NCBI GenBank assembly: GCA_023953845.1
Contig: JAMLJC010000001.1
Coordinates: 3,978,501-4,042,500 of the forward strand
DNA length: 64,000 bases
Reading direction: 5' to 3'
Source: Rhizobiaceae bacterium
GTDB lineage: Bacteria > Pseudomonadota > Alphaproteobacteria > Rhizobiales > Rhizobiaceae
This document shows positions 15,109 to 23,687 of the stretch, one piece after another; position 1 is the first letter of the stretch, and the number at the start of each line of letters is the position of its first letter. The notes under the pieces are model-generated. The model had not been told where the DNA came from. It saw only the letters and a list, made by a program, of their open reading frames with translations, and did not search any database. Made by a program: the position numbers and the translations under genes.

Positions 15109-17204
15109 GCAGCATTCCTCCTCCGCCTCCCGGCTTCGTGCTGGACCCTCCGACCGGCTCCGGTGGCGATATACCGCCTCCGCCGCCGGGTTTCGTACTG
15201 GATGCGCCGTCAGAGCCCAAAACCATGTCGGGCGCTCCTGTCGGGTACGAGGATAGCGAGGCGATCCGGGGCAGCCGTACATTGGCGCACAGCTTCGCAG
15301 ATTTGGCGACTGGTGGCCTTGCAGACGAGGCAGCGGCGTTCATCGGCTCATGGGCCGGCAAACTGCCGGGCGGGCACGGCAAGGGCTACGAGGAGCTTCT
15401 GACCGAAATTCGCCAGCAGGGCGAGGAAGACGCCCGCCGGCACCCCTACAAGGCTCTCACAGGCTCGGTGGCCGGCGGTCTTGCCGGCGGCACGGCGCTG
15501 GTAAAGGGCGGTCTGTCCATGGCTGGCAGGGCCGCCGAGGCCGGCATGCCGTGGTGGACACGCATTATCGGCGGCGCGGGCGATGGAGCCCTGCAAGCCG
15601 GTATCTACGGATTTGGCAGTGGCGAGGGGGTGAAGGACCGATTTGAGCGTGGTGCCTACAACATGCCCATGGGCGCGCTCTACGGTGCCGGAGGGGAGAC
15701 GCTTGGCGTTCTTGGAAATAGCCTGCTCCGCCCCCTCTTCCGAGGCGCCGACGATGTGGCGGACGGCGTGAGCGCGGCGGCGAATGTGAAGGCGGCGGGC
15801 GAGTTCGACATTCCGCTTTCCCGCGCTCAGGCCACCCGTTCCGTCAGCCAGGCCAACATCGAGGATCAGCTTCGCTCGCAGGGAGCCATGAGCAAGTTCG
15901 ATGCGAAGCAGCGCGCAGCGGTGGGCAAGGCGGCATCGGATTTCCAGTCTCGCATTGCCGGCGACGTGCCTCTCATCCAGTCGGCCGACGAAGCCTATGG
16001 CGGCGTGCAGCAGGCCCTTCGCGGCAAGCGCGACTTCCTGAAGTCGGCCAGCCGGGACGCCTACAGGGTTTCCGTCGATGACCCGAGCGTCATGGTCCCG
16101 GCCGAGGCGGTGGTTGAGCTTCCGAAGTTCATCCGGGGCCGGCTGGCTCAGGAAAACATCATCGTGGACCCGATGTATCATACCGGCGCGGCGAAGGCGC
16201 TCGACTTCATCGACTCGTATATCGGCCGCATGCCCAAGCCCGGCGGAGACATCCAGTCGGTGCAGGCACAGTTGAAGTGGATCGAGAACCTTCGCGCCGG
16301 ACTGCGCAAGAACTTCCCGGCCATGGGGCAGGATGCTCCCGCGCTTCGCCAGATCAGCCGCGCCGTGGACGAGTGGAACGATGCCATCTTCGATCACGGG
16401 CTGGTGTCCGGCTCCGACGAGGTGCTGGAGACGCTGAAGGATGCCCGCTCCAAGTGGAAGGATTTCAAGAACCTCGTGGAGCCCAAGGCGAAGAACGGCG
16501 GCGAGATCAACCCGACCTATGCGGCTCAGGCCCGTGTGCGCGACATCATCGAGAAGGAGATGAGCCCGGACGAAATCGGCCGCTACCTGTTCGGCTCCTC
16601 GGTCGCCGCGCCGAAGAAGGATTCATGGATGACGGCGCTCGAACTCAAAAAGCACCTTGGGGCGAATAGTCCGGAATGGAACGCGGTGCGGCAGTCCTTC
16701 TGGCTCCGGGCGACCCGTGCCGGCGACGAGATGCTGAACCCCGACAGGATCGCGAAGAACATCGACGGCTTCGTGCGGGAGAACAAGGGCGTTGCCTCGG
16801 CACTGTTCTCGCCGAAGGAACTGGAGGAAATGGGCAAGTTCTCCACCACGCTGAAGATGCTCAACCCGCCGAAAGAGGGCCGGAACGGCTCGAATACCGC
16901 CAACAGGATGATTCCGATCCTTCGGACCTACGGTCAGAACATCATGGGCATGCTCGGTGTGGGCGGCAGCGTTGCGGCGGGGGCGGAGCCCTTGTCCGCG
17001 CTCGGTGTCGGCGCAATCACATCGGGCATGACGAAGGGTGTCAACGCTCTCCGGCAATCCTCGCTGGTTGATGCCGCCACCAACTTCCCGATGCCCTCCC
17101 GCCCGTCCGGGCGGATCACCGGGGCCATACGCGGCGTCACGTCGCCGCTGGTGGAAAAGCAGAAGCAGGAGCTGGCCCGCAAGCAAATGAGGATCGGGTT
17201 CTAG
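15105..17204 (+). CDS. Large phage DNA-ejection-like protein (699 aa)
   Basis: I place the start at the GTG at 15105, which overlaps the previous stop as GTGA and follows GGAGG at 7 nt. The first 30 residues hold two copies of IPPPPPGFVLD. Then come Gly/Ala-rich amphipathic segments (about residues 100-220: GSVAGGLAGGTALVKGGLSM, GALYGAGGETLGVLGN), a long alpha-helical body and a last Gly-rich hydrophobic patch (GMLGVGGSVAAGAEPLSALG). This layout fits large proteins that leave the virion and cross the envelope with the DNA. No enzymatic motif is seen. Confidence 0.6.
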   Translation: MSSIPPPPPGFVLDPPTGSGGDIPPPPPGFVLDAPSEPKTMSGAPVGYEDSEAIRGSRTLAHSFADLATGGLADEAAAFIGSWAGKLPGGHGKGYEELLTEIRQQGEEDARRHPYKALTGSVAGGLAGGTALVKGGLSMAGRAAEAGMPWWTRIIGGAGDGALQAGIYGFGSGEGVKDRFERGAYNMPMGALYGAGGETLGVLGNSLLRPLFRGADDVADGVSAAANVKAAGEFDIPLSRAQATRSVSQANIEDQLRSQGAMSKFDAKQRAAVGKAASDFQSRIAGDVPLIQSADEAYGGVQQALRGKRDFLKSASRDAYRVSVDDPSVMVPAEAVVELPKFIRGRLAQENIIVDPMYHTGAAKALDFIDSYIGRMPKPGGDIQSVQAQLKWIENLRAGLRKNFPAMGQDAPALRQISRAVDEWNDAIFDHGLVSGSDEVLETLKDARSKWKDFKNLVEPKAKNGGEINPTYAAQARVRDIIEKEMSPDEIGRYLFGSSVAAPKKDSWMTALELKKHLGANSPEWNAVRQSFWLRATRAGDEMLNPDRIAKNIDGFVRENKGVASALFSPKELEEMGKFSTTLKMLNPPKEGRNGSNTANRMIPILRTYGQNIMGMLGVGGSVAAGAEPLSALGVGAITSGMTKGVNALRQSSLVDAATNFPMPSRPSGRITGAIRGVTSPLVEKQKQELARKQMRIGF

Positions 17205-17365
17205 TCGAAGAACGAGCCGACCCACTGCGAGAAGGGCGTTGAGATGTATTCGGCGACCAGCGGGGCAATGAAGATGGCGATGAGGGCCATGCCGACGATC
17301 CAGAAGAGCCAGAACAGCACCTTGCCTGCGAAGGGCAGGCGCGGATCGGGACCGATGTGGCTCAA
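17201..17365 (-). CDS. Small antisense membrane protein
   Basis: A 54-residue minus-strand gene that fills the 199-bp gap between two plus-strand genes. The TTG at 17365 has GGGAG upstream; a longer TTG reading at 17419 lacks one. One strong hydrophobic helix, LFWLFWIVGMALIAIFIAPL, is followed by a short tail with Trp and Phe. Third codon positions are almost all G or C, like the flanking genes. Its TAG shares the palindrome CTAG with the stop of the convergent gene. A holin-like or accessory membrane role is possible but unproven. Confidence 0.62.
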   Translation of the reverse strand: MSHIGPDPRLPFAGKVLFWLFWIVGMALIAIFIAPLVAEYISTPFSQWVGSFFD

Positions 17366-17403
17366 CGTCTTCTCCCGTGCGGTTTCAGGAAAGGTAATCG
17401 CCC

Positions 17404-19767
17404 ATGGGTAATCTCGCAAGGAGTGTCGTGGATACGATTCTCGGCGAGGCGGTGGCGGGCTCTCGCTCCGTCCGCTTCGAGGACATGCTGAACATCGCCA
17501 GCACCATCGCCAACCGGGCCGCCGCCACAGGCGTCTCGATGCAGCAGATCGTGTCCGCCCCGAACCAGTATTCGGCCTACGGAAAGAGCCTCCCGCCCGG
17601 CGTCGAGAAATACCGCGACCTTGCCCAAAAGGCGCTTGAGCACGTCCAGACCAAGGGGCCGGTCACGACGGCAACCTACTACGCGACGCCATCGGCCACG
17701 AAGAACCTGCCATCCGGCCTCCAGCCCGTCGCTCAGACCAGGGGGCATCAGTTTTTTGACGATCCGCAGAACCGTGGCATCCGAACCGCTGTTGGCGTGC
17801 GCCAGCCCGGACTGGTGGCCTACGACATCGTGCCGGAGGAGACAGCCGCCAGCCGTGACCTCCTAGGAGCGGTATTCGGAGCGCCGACTTCGAAGCGTTC
17901 CGTCGCGGATCAGGTGTTCGGTACTGCCTCGCCATCGGCTCGCCCCGGCATCCTCAATGATGTTTTCGGCCCTCGCACCGGGACGGCCGCCGCGACCGTA
18001 GGCACCGGCATTGCGCTCGGCGCGCTGGACGACGGCCCGACTGCGGAATGGGACGGGACATTCTCCAGCCCGCTCGGCGCTGTCACGGATCGCACTACTA
18101 GCGGCTTCGGCCTCCGCGATGCTCCGAATACCTCTCTCGGCGTCGGTAGCACCAACCATGCCGGCATAGACCTCGCAGAACGCGGACAGGTTGGCTACGC
18201 CGCGAACGCCGCCGGCCCCGGCATAGTCACCCACGCCGGCCCTCTCGGCAACTACGGCACGGCCGTCACCGTCGAGCACCCGAACGGCTTCACCAGCGTC
18301 TACGGCCACTTGCAGAGCGTCGGCGTGAAGAAGGGTGACGAGATTGCCAAGGGAACGCCGGTAGGCCTTGTGGGCGCTTCCGGCAACGTGTCCGGCCCGC
18401 ATCTGCATTTCGAGATGCGCGACCCGCTCGGGCAGCCCGTCAACCCAAGGGATGTGGTCGACTTCACCCGGCGCGACCTCGCCGCAACGCCGACCTCGCG
18501 CCCCATGTCCCCGACCGAGCAGCGCAACACTGCGGCGGCCTATGGGAACATGGCAGCCTCCATGGCGAATGCCGGCGTGCTCGGTGTGGGCCGCGCCGCT
18601 CCATCCTCCGGGCTTCCTGCCGGATTCGACACCGCGCGCTTTGCCGGCGACGTGATGCCATCCCGCCCGTCCGGCGCGCCGTCTCCCGCCTCCTCGCAGA
18701 TGGCGGCCTTTGCCGGACCTCAACCCTCCCGGAGCCCGTCGCCAGCCTCCATGCCGAGCCCGGAACGTTTTGGCTATGCGCCTGCCGCCGCTTCGGCGCC
18801 AAAGGCAGGCGGCCTTGGTGGATTGGGTGGAGCGAAAGCCGCCCCCGATCCGGCCCGGTTCGGCCCGGCGGAGATGACCAGCACGGCAAAGACCGGCAGG
18901 CTCTCCAGCACGGTCACGCCGTCCACGGCAACGCCGATGTCCAGCATGAGGGACACGATGACGGCCGGCCTCAGCCAAGACCCGCACGTATCGTTGGCCG
19001 AACCGCATACAGTGTCCCTCTCCAGCGCCTCGCCGAGCGCGATGGGCATGTTGCCGTCGAAGTATTCGGCACCGCTCGGCCCGGCATCCACGTTCAACCC
19101 GACGCCAAGCATCTCGATGACGGACTATAAGGGGCAGATCGTGACAGCACCGGTCACGACGCTCCCGACCAGCGTTGTTCCGCTATCGCTGCCCGCTGTT
19201 CCTGCTCCGACCGTCCAGCCCATGGTGACGCCGGTGGCGAAGCAGCCTGTCAGCCCGCAGACGACGGCCTCCATTCCGACGTCGCGTCCGTCCTTCAGCG
19301 CCTATGACGTGCACAACGGCGTTGCCCCTGTCGGCTATCAGGCTCCGGCGACGGGCGGCAATCTCGTGAGCCGGGACCAGTTCGGAAACACCCATGTCAC
19401 CAACCAGTTTGGCGTGACGACGGTGACGGACCCGACCGGGCGGCAGATGGGAACGCTTGGAGGCCTTGGAAAAGGAATCGGTAGTGTCTTCGACAAGGCG
19501 ACCCCCGGCATGGTCGGGGCCGTTGTCGGTGGAGCGATAGCCGGCTTCCCCGGTGCGGTTGCGGGCTACGCCCTCGGCAGTCGCGCGTCGGGCCAGACAG
19601 GCCAGAAGTCAGGCGGTCTTGGCGGACTAGGCGGATTCCTGTCTGGCCTGTTCGGTGGTGGCAGCAGCAGCGGCGGGGGCGGAAGCTCGTCCGGCGGACG
19701 CGGGGGAGGGTCCTCCGGTTCTCGCGGTGGGCCGCCCGGCGCTGATCGCGACCATGCTGGAAACTGA
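17404..19767 (+). CDS. SleB-like plus M23 peptidoglycan hydrolase, virion type (787 aa)
   Basis: Residues 1-130 resemble the SleB/hydrolase-2 domain (ILGEAVAGSRSVRFEDMLN with the early Glu, then SAYGKSLPPG). Residues about 240-355 are an M23 metallopeptidase with complete zinc ligands: NHAGIDLAE near 252 and GPHLHFEMR near 331, and VYGHLQSV between them. A long Pro/Ser/Ala-rich linker follows. A Gly-rich hydrophobic patch (GAVVGGAIAGFPGAVAGYAL) and a Gly/Ser tail close the protein. Two wall-cutting domains plus a membrane-active patch suit a virion protein that opens the wall during DNA entry; a lysis role is the alternative. Confidence 0.8.
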   Translation: MGNLARSVVDTILGEAVAGSRSVRFEDMLNIASTIANRAAATGVSMQQIVSAPNQYSAYGKSLPPGVEKYRDLAQKALEHVQTKGPVTTATYYATPSATKNLPSGLQPVAQTRGHQFFDDPQNRGIRTAVGVRQPGLVAYDIVPEETAASRDLLGAVFGAPTSKRSVADQVFGTASPSARPGILNDVFGPRTGTAAATVGTGIALGALDDGPTAEWDGTFSSPLGAVTDRTTSGFGLRDAPNTSLGVGSTNHAGIDLAERGQVGYAANAAGPGIVTHAGPLGNYGTAVTVEHPNGFTSVYGHLQSVGVKKGDEIAKGTPVGLVGASGNVSGPHLHFEMRDPLGQPVNPRDVVDFTRRDLAATPTSRPMSPTEQRNTAAAYGNMAASMANAGVLGVGRAAPSSGLPAGFDTARFAGDVMPSRPSGAPSPASSQMAAFAGPQPSRSPSPASMPSPERFGYAPAAASAPKAGGLGGLGGAKAAPDPARFGPAEMTSTAKTGRLSSTVTPSTATPMSSMRDTMTAGLSQDPHVSLAEPHTVSLSSASPSAMGMLPSKYSAPLGPASTFNPTPSISMTDYKGQIVTAPVTTLPTSVVPLSLPAVPAPTVQPMVTPVAKQPVSPQTTASIPTSRPSFSAYDVHNGVAPVGYQAPATGGNLVSRDQFGNTHVTNQFGVTTVTDPTGRQMGTLGGLGKGIGSVFDKATPGMVGAVVGGAIAGFPGAVAGYALGSRASGQTGQKSGGLGGLGGFLSGLFGGGSSSGGGGSSSGGRGGGSSGSRGGPPGADRDHAGN

Positions 19768-19781
19768 TAGGAGACGAAATC

Positions 19782-20159
19782 ATGGACATGCCAATCAGTC
19801 CCGACGAATGGCGCGTCATCGGCCCGCGTCTGATCGATGAATACACGCGGCTGACCCATGACGCGGTGCGCGATCCGGACAAGGTGAAGGATCTGATGAC
19901 GACGCTGGTGAACATCGCCGGCCGCACGCGTGACGACACGCGGTCCCCGGAAGAGGATGGCGTGGAGGTGTTCGACATGGTGTGCGCGGCCCATGCGGTG
20001 CTTTCGGCCGCCGAACTGTACGGGGACGAGCCGGAGGATCGCGCCATGGCCCGCTGGCTGCGGCACATGGCAATGAGCTACCTGTTCATCGTCGCAAGCC
20101 AGATCGGCCAGATGGCCGCGCGGCTCGCGGGCGACATGCCCCGCTCGACCTATCACTGA
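19782..20159 (+). CDS. Unknown protein ending the virion-like operon
   Basis: A 125-residue acidic, mostly helical protein starting 14 nt after the hydrolase gene, with TAGGAG before the ATG. The central part (DGVEVFDMVCAAHAVLSAAE) and WLRHMAMSYLFIVASQIGQM are amphipathic helices. No family recognised. Close spacing makes it the last member of the operon. Confidence 0.62.
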   Translation: MDMPISPDEWRVIGPRLIDEYTRLTHDAVRDPDKVKDLMTTLVNIAGRTRDDTRSPEEDGVEVFDMVCAAHAVLSAAELYGDEPEDRAMARWLRHMAMSYLFIVASQIGQMAARLAGDMPRSTYH

Positions 20160-20196
20160 GCCCTGTAAAGAACAGGTCAAAAACAGGAGCAGCGCA

Positions 20197-20649
20197 GTGA
20201 CGGAAGAACTCAGGCTACCATGGAGGCATCGCGGCGGCTTCGATAGTGCAGCCAACCTCAAGGCGTGGCGCAAGTCGGCCGGATGGTCGCAACTGGACCT
20301 CGCGAGGGCAGCCGCCGTGCACGTCTCCACCATCAAGTATCACGAGGCAAAGACAGGGCGCATAGGCGGCTGGGCTTGCCAGCGCTTTCGAGAGGCGTTT
20401 GAGGCGGCCAACGTCCTCCCGCCTAAGACCCCATCGCCAGACCAATTCTGCGACGCCATAAAAGACTGTGGGGCCACGACGAGAAAAGGCACTCCTTGTC
20501 GTGGCAAGGCGATGCCCGGCCGCAACCGATGCAGGCTTCACGGCGGGATGTCCACCGGGCCGAAATCCATCGAGGGCAGAGCGCGCATTGCGGATGCGCA
20601 GCGTCAACGATGGCAGCGGTATCGATGCGATGCGGCTTTCGCCGGATAG
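20197..20649 (+). CDS. XRE helix-turn-helix fused to an HGG-motif domain
   Basis: A 150-residue protein from a GTG start. Residues 20-70 are an XRE-type helix-turn-helix (LKAWRKSAGWSQLDLARAAA then VHVSTIKYHEA). Residues 85-135 are the small Cys/His-bearing domain often found alone in rhizobial elements: CGATTRKGTPCRGKAMPG and CRLHGGMSTGPKSIEGRA. The fusion suggests a DNA-binding regulator with a metal- or nucleic-acid-binding tail. Its target is unknown. Confidence 0.75.
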   Translation: MTEELRLPWRHRGGFDSAANLKAWRKSAGWSQLDLARAAAVHVSTIKYHEAKTGRIGGWACQRFREAFEAANVLPPKTPSPDQFCDAIKDCGATTRKGTPCRGKAMPGRNRCRLHGGMSTGPKSIEGRARIADAQRQRWQRYRCDAAFAG

Positions 20650-20716
20650 CTGCGCGTCATGGGGTCTTACGGCCTGTCGATTTTCCCCGCATCACGCGCG
20701 CAGGGGAAGGTTCCTT

Positions 20717-20956
20717 ATGAAAAACAATCAAAGTCTATCAAACCGAAGGGCGCTGCATCCGGAGACGGCGCAGCATGTTGCCGGAGGCAAGGGGAACGCG
20801 ACAACGGACAAGTTGTCCGTCGTTCCATCGTTTGCCGAAGCAACCGCCGCTATCACCAGCACGGACGCCCGCACAGTCCGTCGTGATGCTGAACGTGGGT
20901 CCAAGATCAGCGAGCGCGCAGCGGCTATGCTCAACAACATGAGGACTTTGCTATAG
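20717..20956 (+). CDS. ParB-like C-terminal fragment (79 aa)
   Basis: A 79-residue product starting after GGGGAAGG. SFAEATAAITSTDARTVRRD is the helix-turn-helix stretch of ParB-like proteins; LHPET at residue 13 joins directly to it, with the N-terminal half missing. The same stretch recurs in the protein at 23171-23557. It may be a truncated partition-like protein or a free DNA-binding domain. A TGTCCGT palindrome (ACGGACAA and its inverse around a central G) lies inside the coding sequence. Confidence 0.55.
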   Translation: MKNNQSLSNRRALHPETAQHVAGGKGNATTDKLSVVPSFAEATAAITSTDARTVRRDAERGSKISERAAAMLNNMRTLL

Positions 20957-21444
20957 TAGCAAGCGAGTAGCAAACCATGCGGCAGCTTCATGGGGTCTTA
21001 TGGTTGGGGGTATTTCGGGACCAATACGCGCGGGCGCGCGCGCGAGGGCTCGCTGAAGCCAATTCCAGACGCGCCAAGAGGGTTAGGTTCGCCCGGCGTT
21101 CGTGGCGAAAAGCGGTCAGCGGGATAGAGGTAAGAGCCCATGGCTGGCACAAATGATATCGGGAAAAAACGGAAGGCTTTGCCGCTGAGAACAGCGCGGG
21201 AACAGCGTGAAGCCATATGAGGAATCGATGACGATGGTGGAGCCACCACGTCGAGCGACGCCATTGCAGCGTGATCACCGCCTCCAGGCAGGGCCGGACA
21301 CACAGAAGCGGCGACCATCTGTCTTACGGATGTACAACGTCGGGTAGCCGGGGATTTCAAGGCACCTGGCCACGCTTGGCCTTCTGTTGTCTGCCACGTC
21401 GGCGCGTGCAAAGATTGCAAAGCCTAGAGGGCAAGGCACTTCCC
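20957..21444. other. 488-bp gap with repeats and no convincing gene
   Basis: The stretch holds a second copy of a 16-bp sequence (20988-21003) that first occurs at 20657-20672 upstream of the ParB-like fragment. It also holds an alternating CG tract at 21034-21044 that could adopt Z-form. A 45-codon reading frame starting at 20990 is open but has no ribosome site I trust. The right part probably carries the promoter of the exported-protein gene at 21445. Confidence 0.5.
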
Positions 21445-21869
21445 ATGCGCCTGGCGGTGTTTGCACTCATCCTTCTCGCGTCGACGTCGGTGACGTTCGG
21501 CGATGATCTGCTCGTGCGGAAGGTTTCCGCTGCCCTCGACAAGGCCAAGGTCTGCGGTTTCGAAGTCGATGAAATCCGGCTCGCTGAAGCGATGAACATA
21601 GCCACGATGGCGCAGTCCACCCAGGTGAGGACAATAGACGAGAACGCGCCGAACGTGATCGAAGTACCCCCGCCACCGCCACCTTCCGCCTCGACTGGTC
21701 CCGCAGAAGCTGAAGAGCCGGAGGGGCCTGTGCCGTTGAGCCTGGGATGCCAAAAGCTGCTCAAGGAATTTGGACCGGACGGCATCGTCTTCGCCGGCCT
21801 TCTTCGAGACGAACTGGCCTGCTGCCGGTTTCGTGGACACCGAGATAAGGTGTTTGACGGAACTGGAGA

Positions 21870-22166
21870 GTGGGAATGCAGAGAAGGAAGTTCAGCCGCG
21901 AGTTCAAACTTGAGGCGGTGAGGTTGGTGAAGGATCGAGGCGTTGCTGTTGCGCAGGCTGCCCGTGATCTGGATCTCCACGAGAACGTGCTGCGCAAGTG
22001 GGTCAGGGAGTTCGCTGCCGATCGACAGCATGCGTTTCCCGGCCATGGTCAGATGAAGCCAGAGCAGCAGGAGATCGACCGGCTGCGCAAGGAAGTGGCG
22101 AAGCTGAAGGCGGAACGCGACATCCTAAAAAAGGCCGCAGCCTACTTCGCGAGGGAAGCGATATGA
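21870..22166 (+). CDS. IS3-family transposase OrfA
   Basis: A 98-residue DNA-binding subunit: RKFSREFKLEAVRLVKDRG and LDLHENVLRKWVREF form the helix-turn-helix, and QQEIDRLRKEVAKLKAERDI is a leucine-zipper-like coiled coil. A slippery A AAA AAG lies at 22127-22133 in the right phase for a -1 shift into orfB, which would make the OrfAB transposase. The stop overlaps the orfB ATG as ATGA. Confidence 0.92.
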   Translation: MGMQRRKFSREFKLEAVRLVKDRGVAVAQAARDLDLHENVLRKWVREFAADRQHAFPGHGQMKPEQQEIDRLRKEVAKLKAERDILKKAAAYFAREAI

Positions 22167-23023
22167 GATTCGCCTTCATCGCGAAGCACCGTTCGATCTG
22201 GCCGGTGGCATGGCTGTGCAGTGCGCTGGACGTCTCCCGCTCGGGCTTCCATGCCTGGCTCAACCGCAGCCCCAGCGCCCGGTCGCGGCGCGACGAGGTG
22301 CTCATTCCCCGGATCGACCGCAGCTTCAAGAGCAGCGACCGAACCTATGGCGCCCGTCGTGTCTGGCATGACGTGCTGGCCGAAGGCTTCTCCTGCGGCC
22401 TTCATCGTGTCGAAAGGCTCATGCGGGAGAACGGGCTGCGTGCTCGGCCCCGACGCCGTGGATTGCCGAAGGATACGGGCGAGCGAGCCTCCGTGTCGGA
22501 CAACCTGCTTGACCGCGCATTCGAGGCATCGGCGCCGAACCAGAAGTGGATCGCCGACTTCACCTACATCTGGACCGCCGAGGGATGGCTCTACGTTGCC
22601 GCCGTCGTCGACCTGTTCTCCCGCCGTGTCGTGGGTTGGGCGATGAAGGCAGAGATGACGGCCCAGCTCGTGACCGACGCCCTCATCATGGCGATCTGGC
22701 GCCGAGGCAAACCCGACAGCCTGCTCCATCACTCGGACCAGGGATCGCAATATACAAGCGAGCAGTTCCAGCGCCTGATGGCCGACCATGGCATCACCTG
22801 TTCGATGAGCCGGTCGGGCAACGTCTGGGACAATGCCGCGATGGAGAGCTTCTTCTCGTCGCTGAAAACCGAGCGGACAGCCCGCAAGGTCTACAGGAAA
22901 AGGGACGACGCAAGGGCAGATGTGTTCGATTACATCGAGCGCTTCTACAACCCCCGACGGAGGCACTCGACACTGGGCTACCTGAGTCCTGTCGAGTTCG
23001 AGGAGAAAGCTATGTTAGCTTAA
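22163..23023 (+). CDS. IS3-family transposase OrfB, DDE integrase core
   Basis: A 286-residue rve-type catalytic domain. The DDE triad is visible: Asp in WIADFTYIW near 130, Asp in HHSDQGSQY near 191 and Glu in NAAMESFFSSLK near 228. An HTH_21-like stretch (YGARRVWHDVLAEGFSCGLH) comes before. The frame is open upstream to 21998, as expected if it is mostly made as an OrfAB fusion by -1 frameshifting. Confidence 0.93.
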   Translation: MRFAFIAKHRSIWPVAWLCSALDVSRSGFHAWLNRSPSARSRRDEVLIPRIDRSFKSSDRTYGARRVWHDVLAEGFSCGLHRVERLMRENGLRARPRRRGLPKDTGERASVSDNLLDRAFEASAPNQKWIADFTYIWTAEGWLYVAAVVDLFSRRVVGWAMKAEMTAQLVTDALIMAIWRRGKPDSLLHHSDQGSQYTSEQFQRLMADHGITCSMSRSGNVWDNAAMESFFSSLKTERTARKVYRKRDDARADVFDYIERFYNPRRRHSTLGYLSPVEFEEKAMLA

Positions 23024-23170
23024 CCTCGTGTCCGAAAAACCGGCAGCAGGCCAAACGGCGCATCTCGGAGCCAGGCGAACCTCTTGTTCCATCACGGCGC
23101 GTGAAGGTCTTCAAGGTCGGACCTGACGGGAAGCCCATTCCGGAACATTGATACTGCGAGCCGCTTCGAA

Positions 23171-23557
23171 ATGTCGGCACGCCGGACAAATCATCCACTC
23201 TTTCAGGCCTCGATCGATGAGAATCTGTGCCGGGCGGAATTGTCGCCGGCCGACAGGGCGAAGGCGACGGCGCGAAGCAAGGCGATCTATCTGGAACTGC
23301 ATCCGGAGACGGCGGCCGGAACAGCCGGAGCCGATGCTCGCTGGAATGCAACGGACAACTTGTCCACTGCATCTTTCGCCGAAGCAACCGCTGCCGTCAC
23401 CGGCACAGATGTCCGCACTGTCCGTCGTGATGCTGAACGCGGCGAGAAGGTGATCGAAGAAGTCATCGACCTCATTCGCGGCACCAAACTCGACACTGGA
23501 ACCTACCTCGACAAGATCAAGAATCTGACGCCGAACGAGCAAGTCTCCGCCGCATGA
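23171..23557 (+). CDS. ParB-like protein, partial architecture (128 aa)
   Basis: DENLCRAELSPADRAKATAR is the ParB central helical region, LYLELHPET-like sequence follows, and SFAEATAAVTGTDVRTVRRD is the DNA-binding helix pair. The N-terminal CTP-binding ParB/Srx domain (GERRxxA box) is missing, so it cannot work as a canonical clamp. It shares about 60 codons with the 79-residue gene at 20717. Together they look like remnants or derivatives of a single ancestral parB-like gene. Confidence 0.65.
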   Translation: MSARRTNHPLFQASIDENLCRAELSPADRAKATARSKAIYLELHPETAAGTAGADARWNATDNLSTASFAEATAAVTGTDVRTVRRDAERGEKVIEEVIDLIRGTKLDTGTYLDKIKNLTPNEQVSAA

Positions 23558-23687
23558 CGGGACTTGGCCCAAATCAGTGCAAACGCCATTGCCACAAAAA
23601 GGCGCCTAACAAGCGCTCGGCGCGCCTAACCCTTGTACGAGGCCATACGAGCAATACCCTTCGACCGTATCCCGTACTTTCGGCAAG

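Larger units (their letters stand above)
21820..23048 (+). mobile_element. IS3-family insertion sequence (1,229 bp)
   Basis: Terminal inverted repeats begin TGCTGCCGGTTT at both ends and share a further GGACAC after a 3-base mismatch. GGCC is duplicated at 21816-21819 and 23049-23052, giving a 4-bp target duplication. It carries overlapping orfA and orfB with an A6G slippery heptamer. Both genes are intact, so the copy may still be active. Confidence 0.92.
21445..23151 (+). pseudogene. Exported-protein gene split by an IS3-family insertion
   Basis: The gene begins with a signal peptide (MRLAVFALILLASTSVTFG) followed by a helical region, a run of proline residues and DGIVFAGLLRDELA, where the IS enters at codon 125. 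Removing the IS and one copy of the 4-bp target duplication joins this in frame to KRRISEPGEPLVPSRRVKVF and the ending GPDGKPIPEH. The ancestral product was about 160 residues. The split 5' part runs into IS sequence until a stop at 21921. The function of the intact protein is unknown. Confidence 0.82.
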
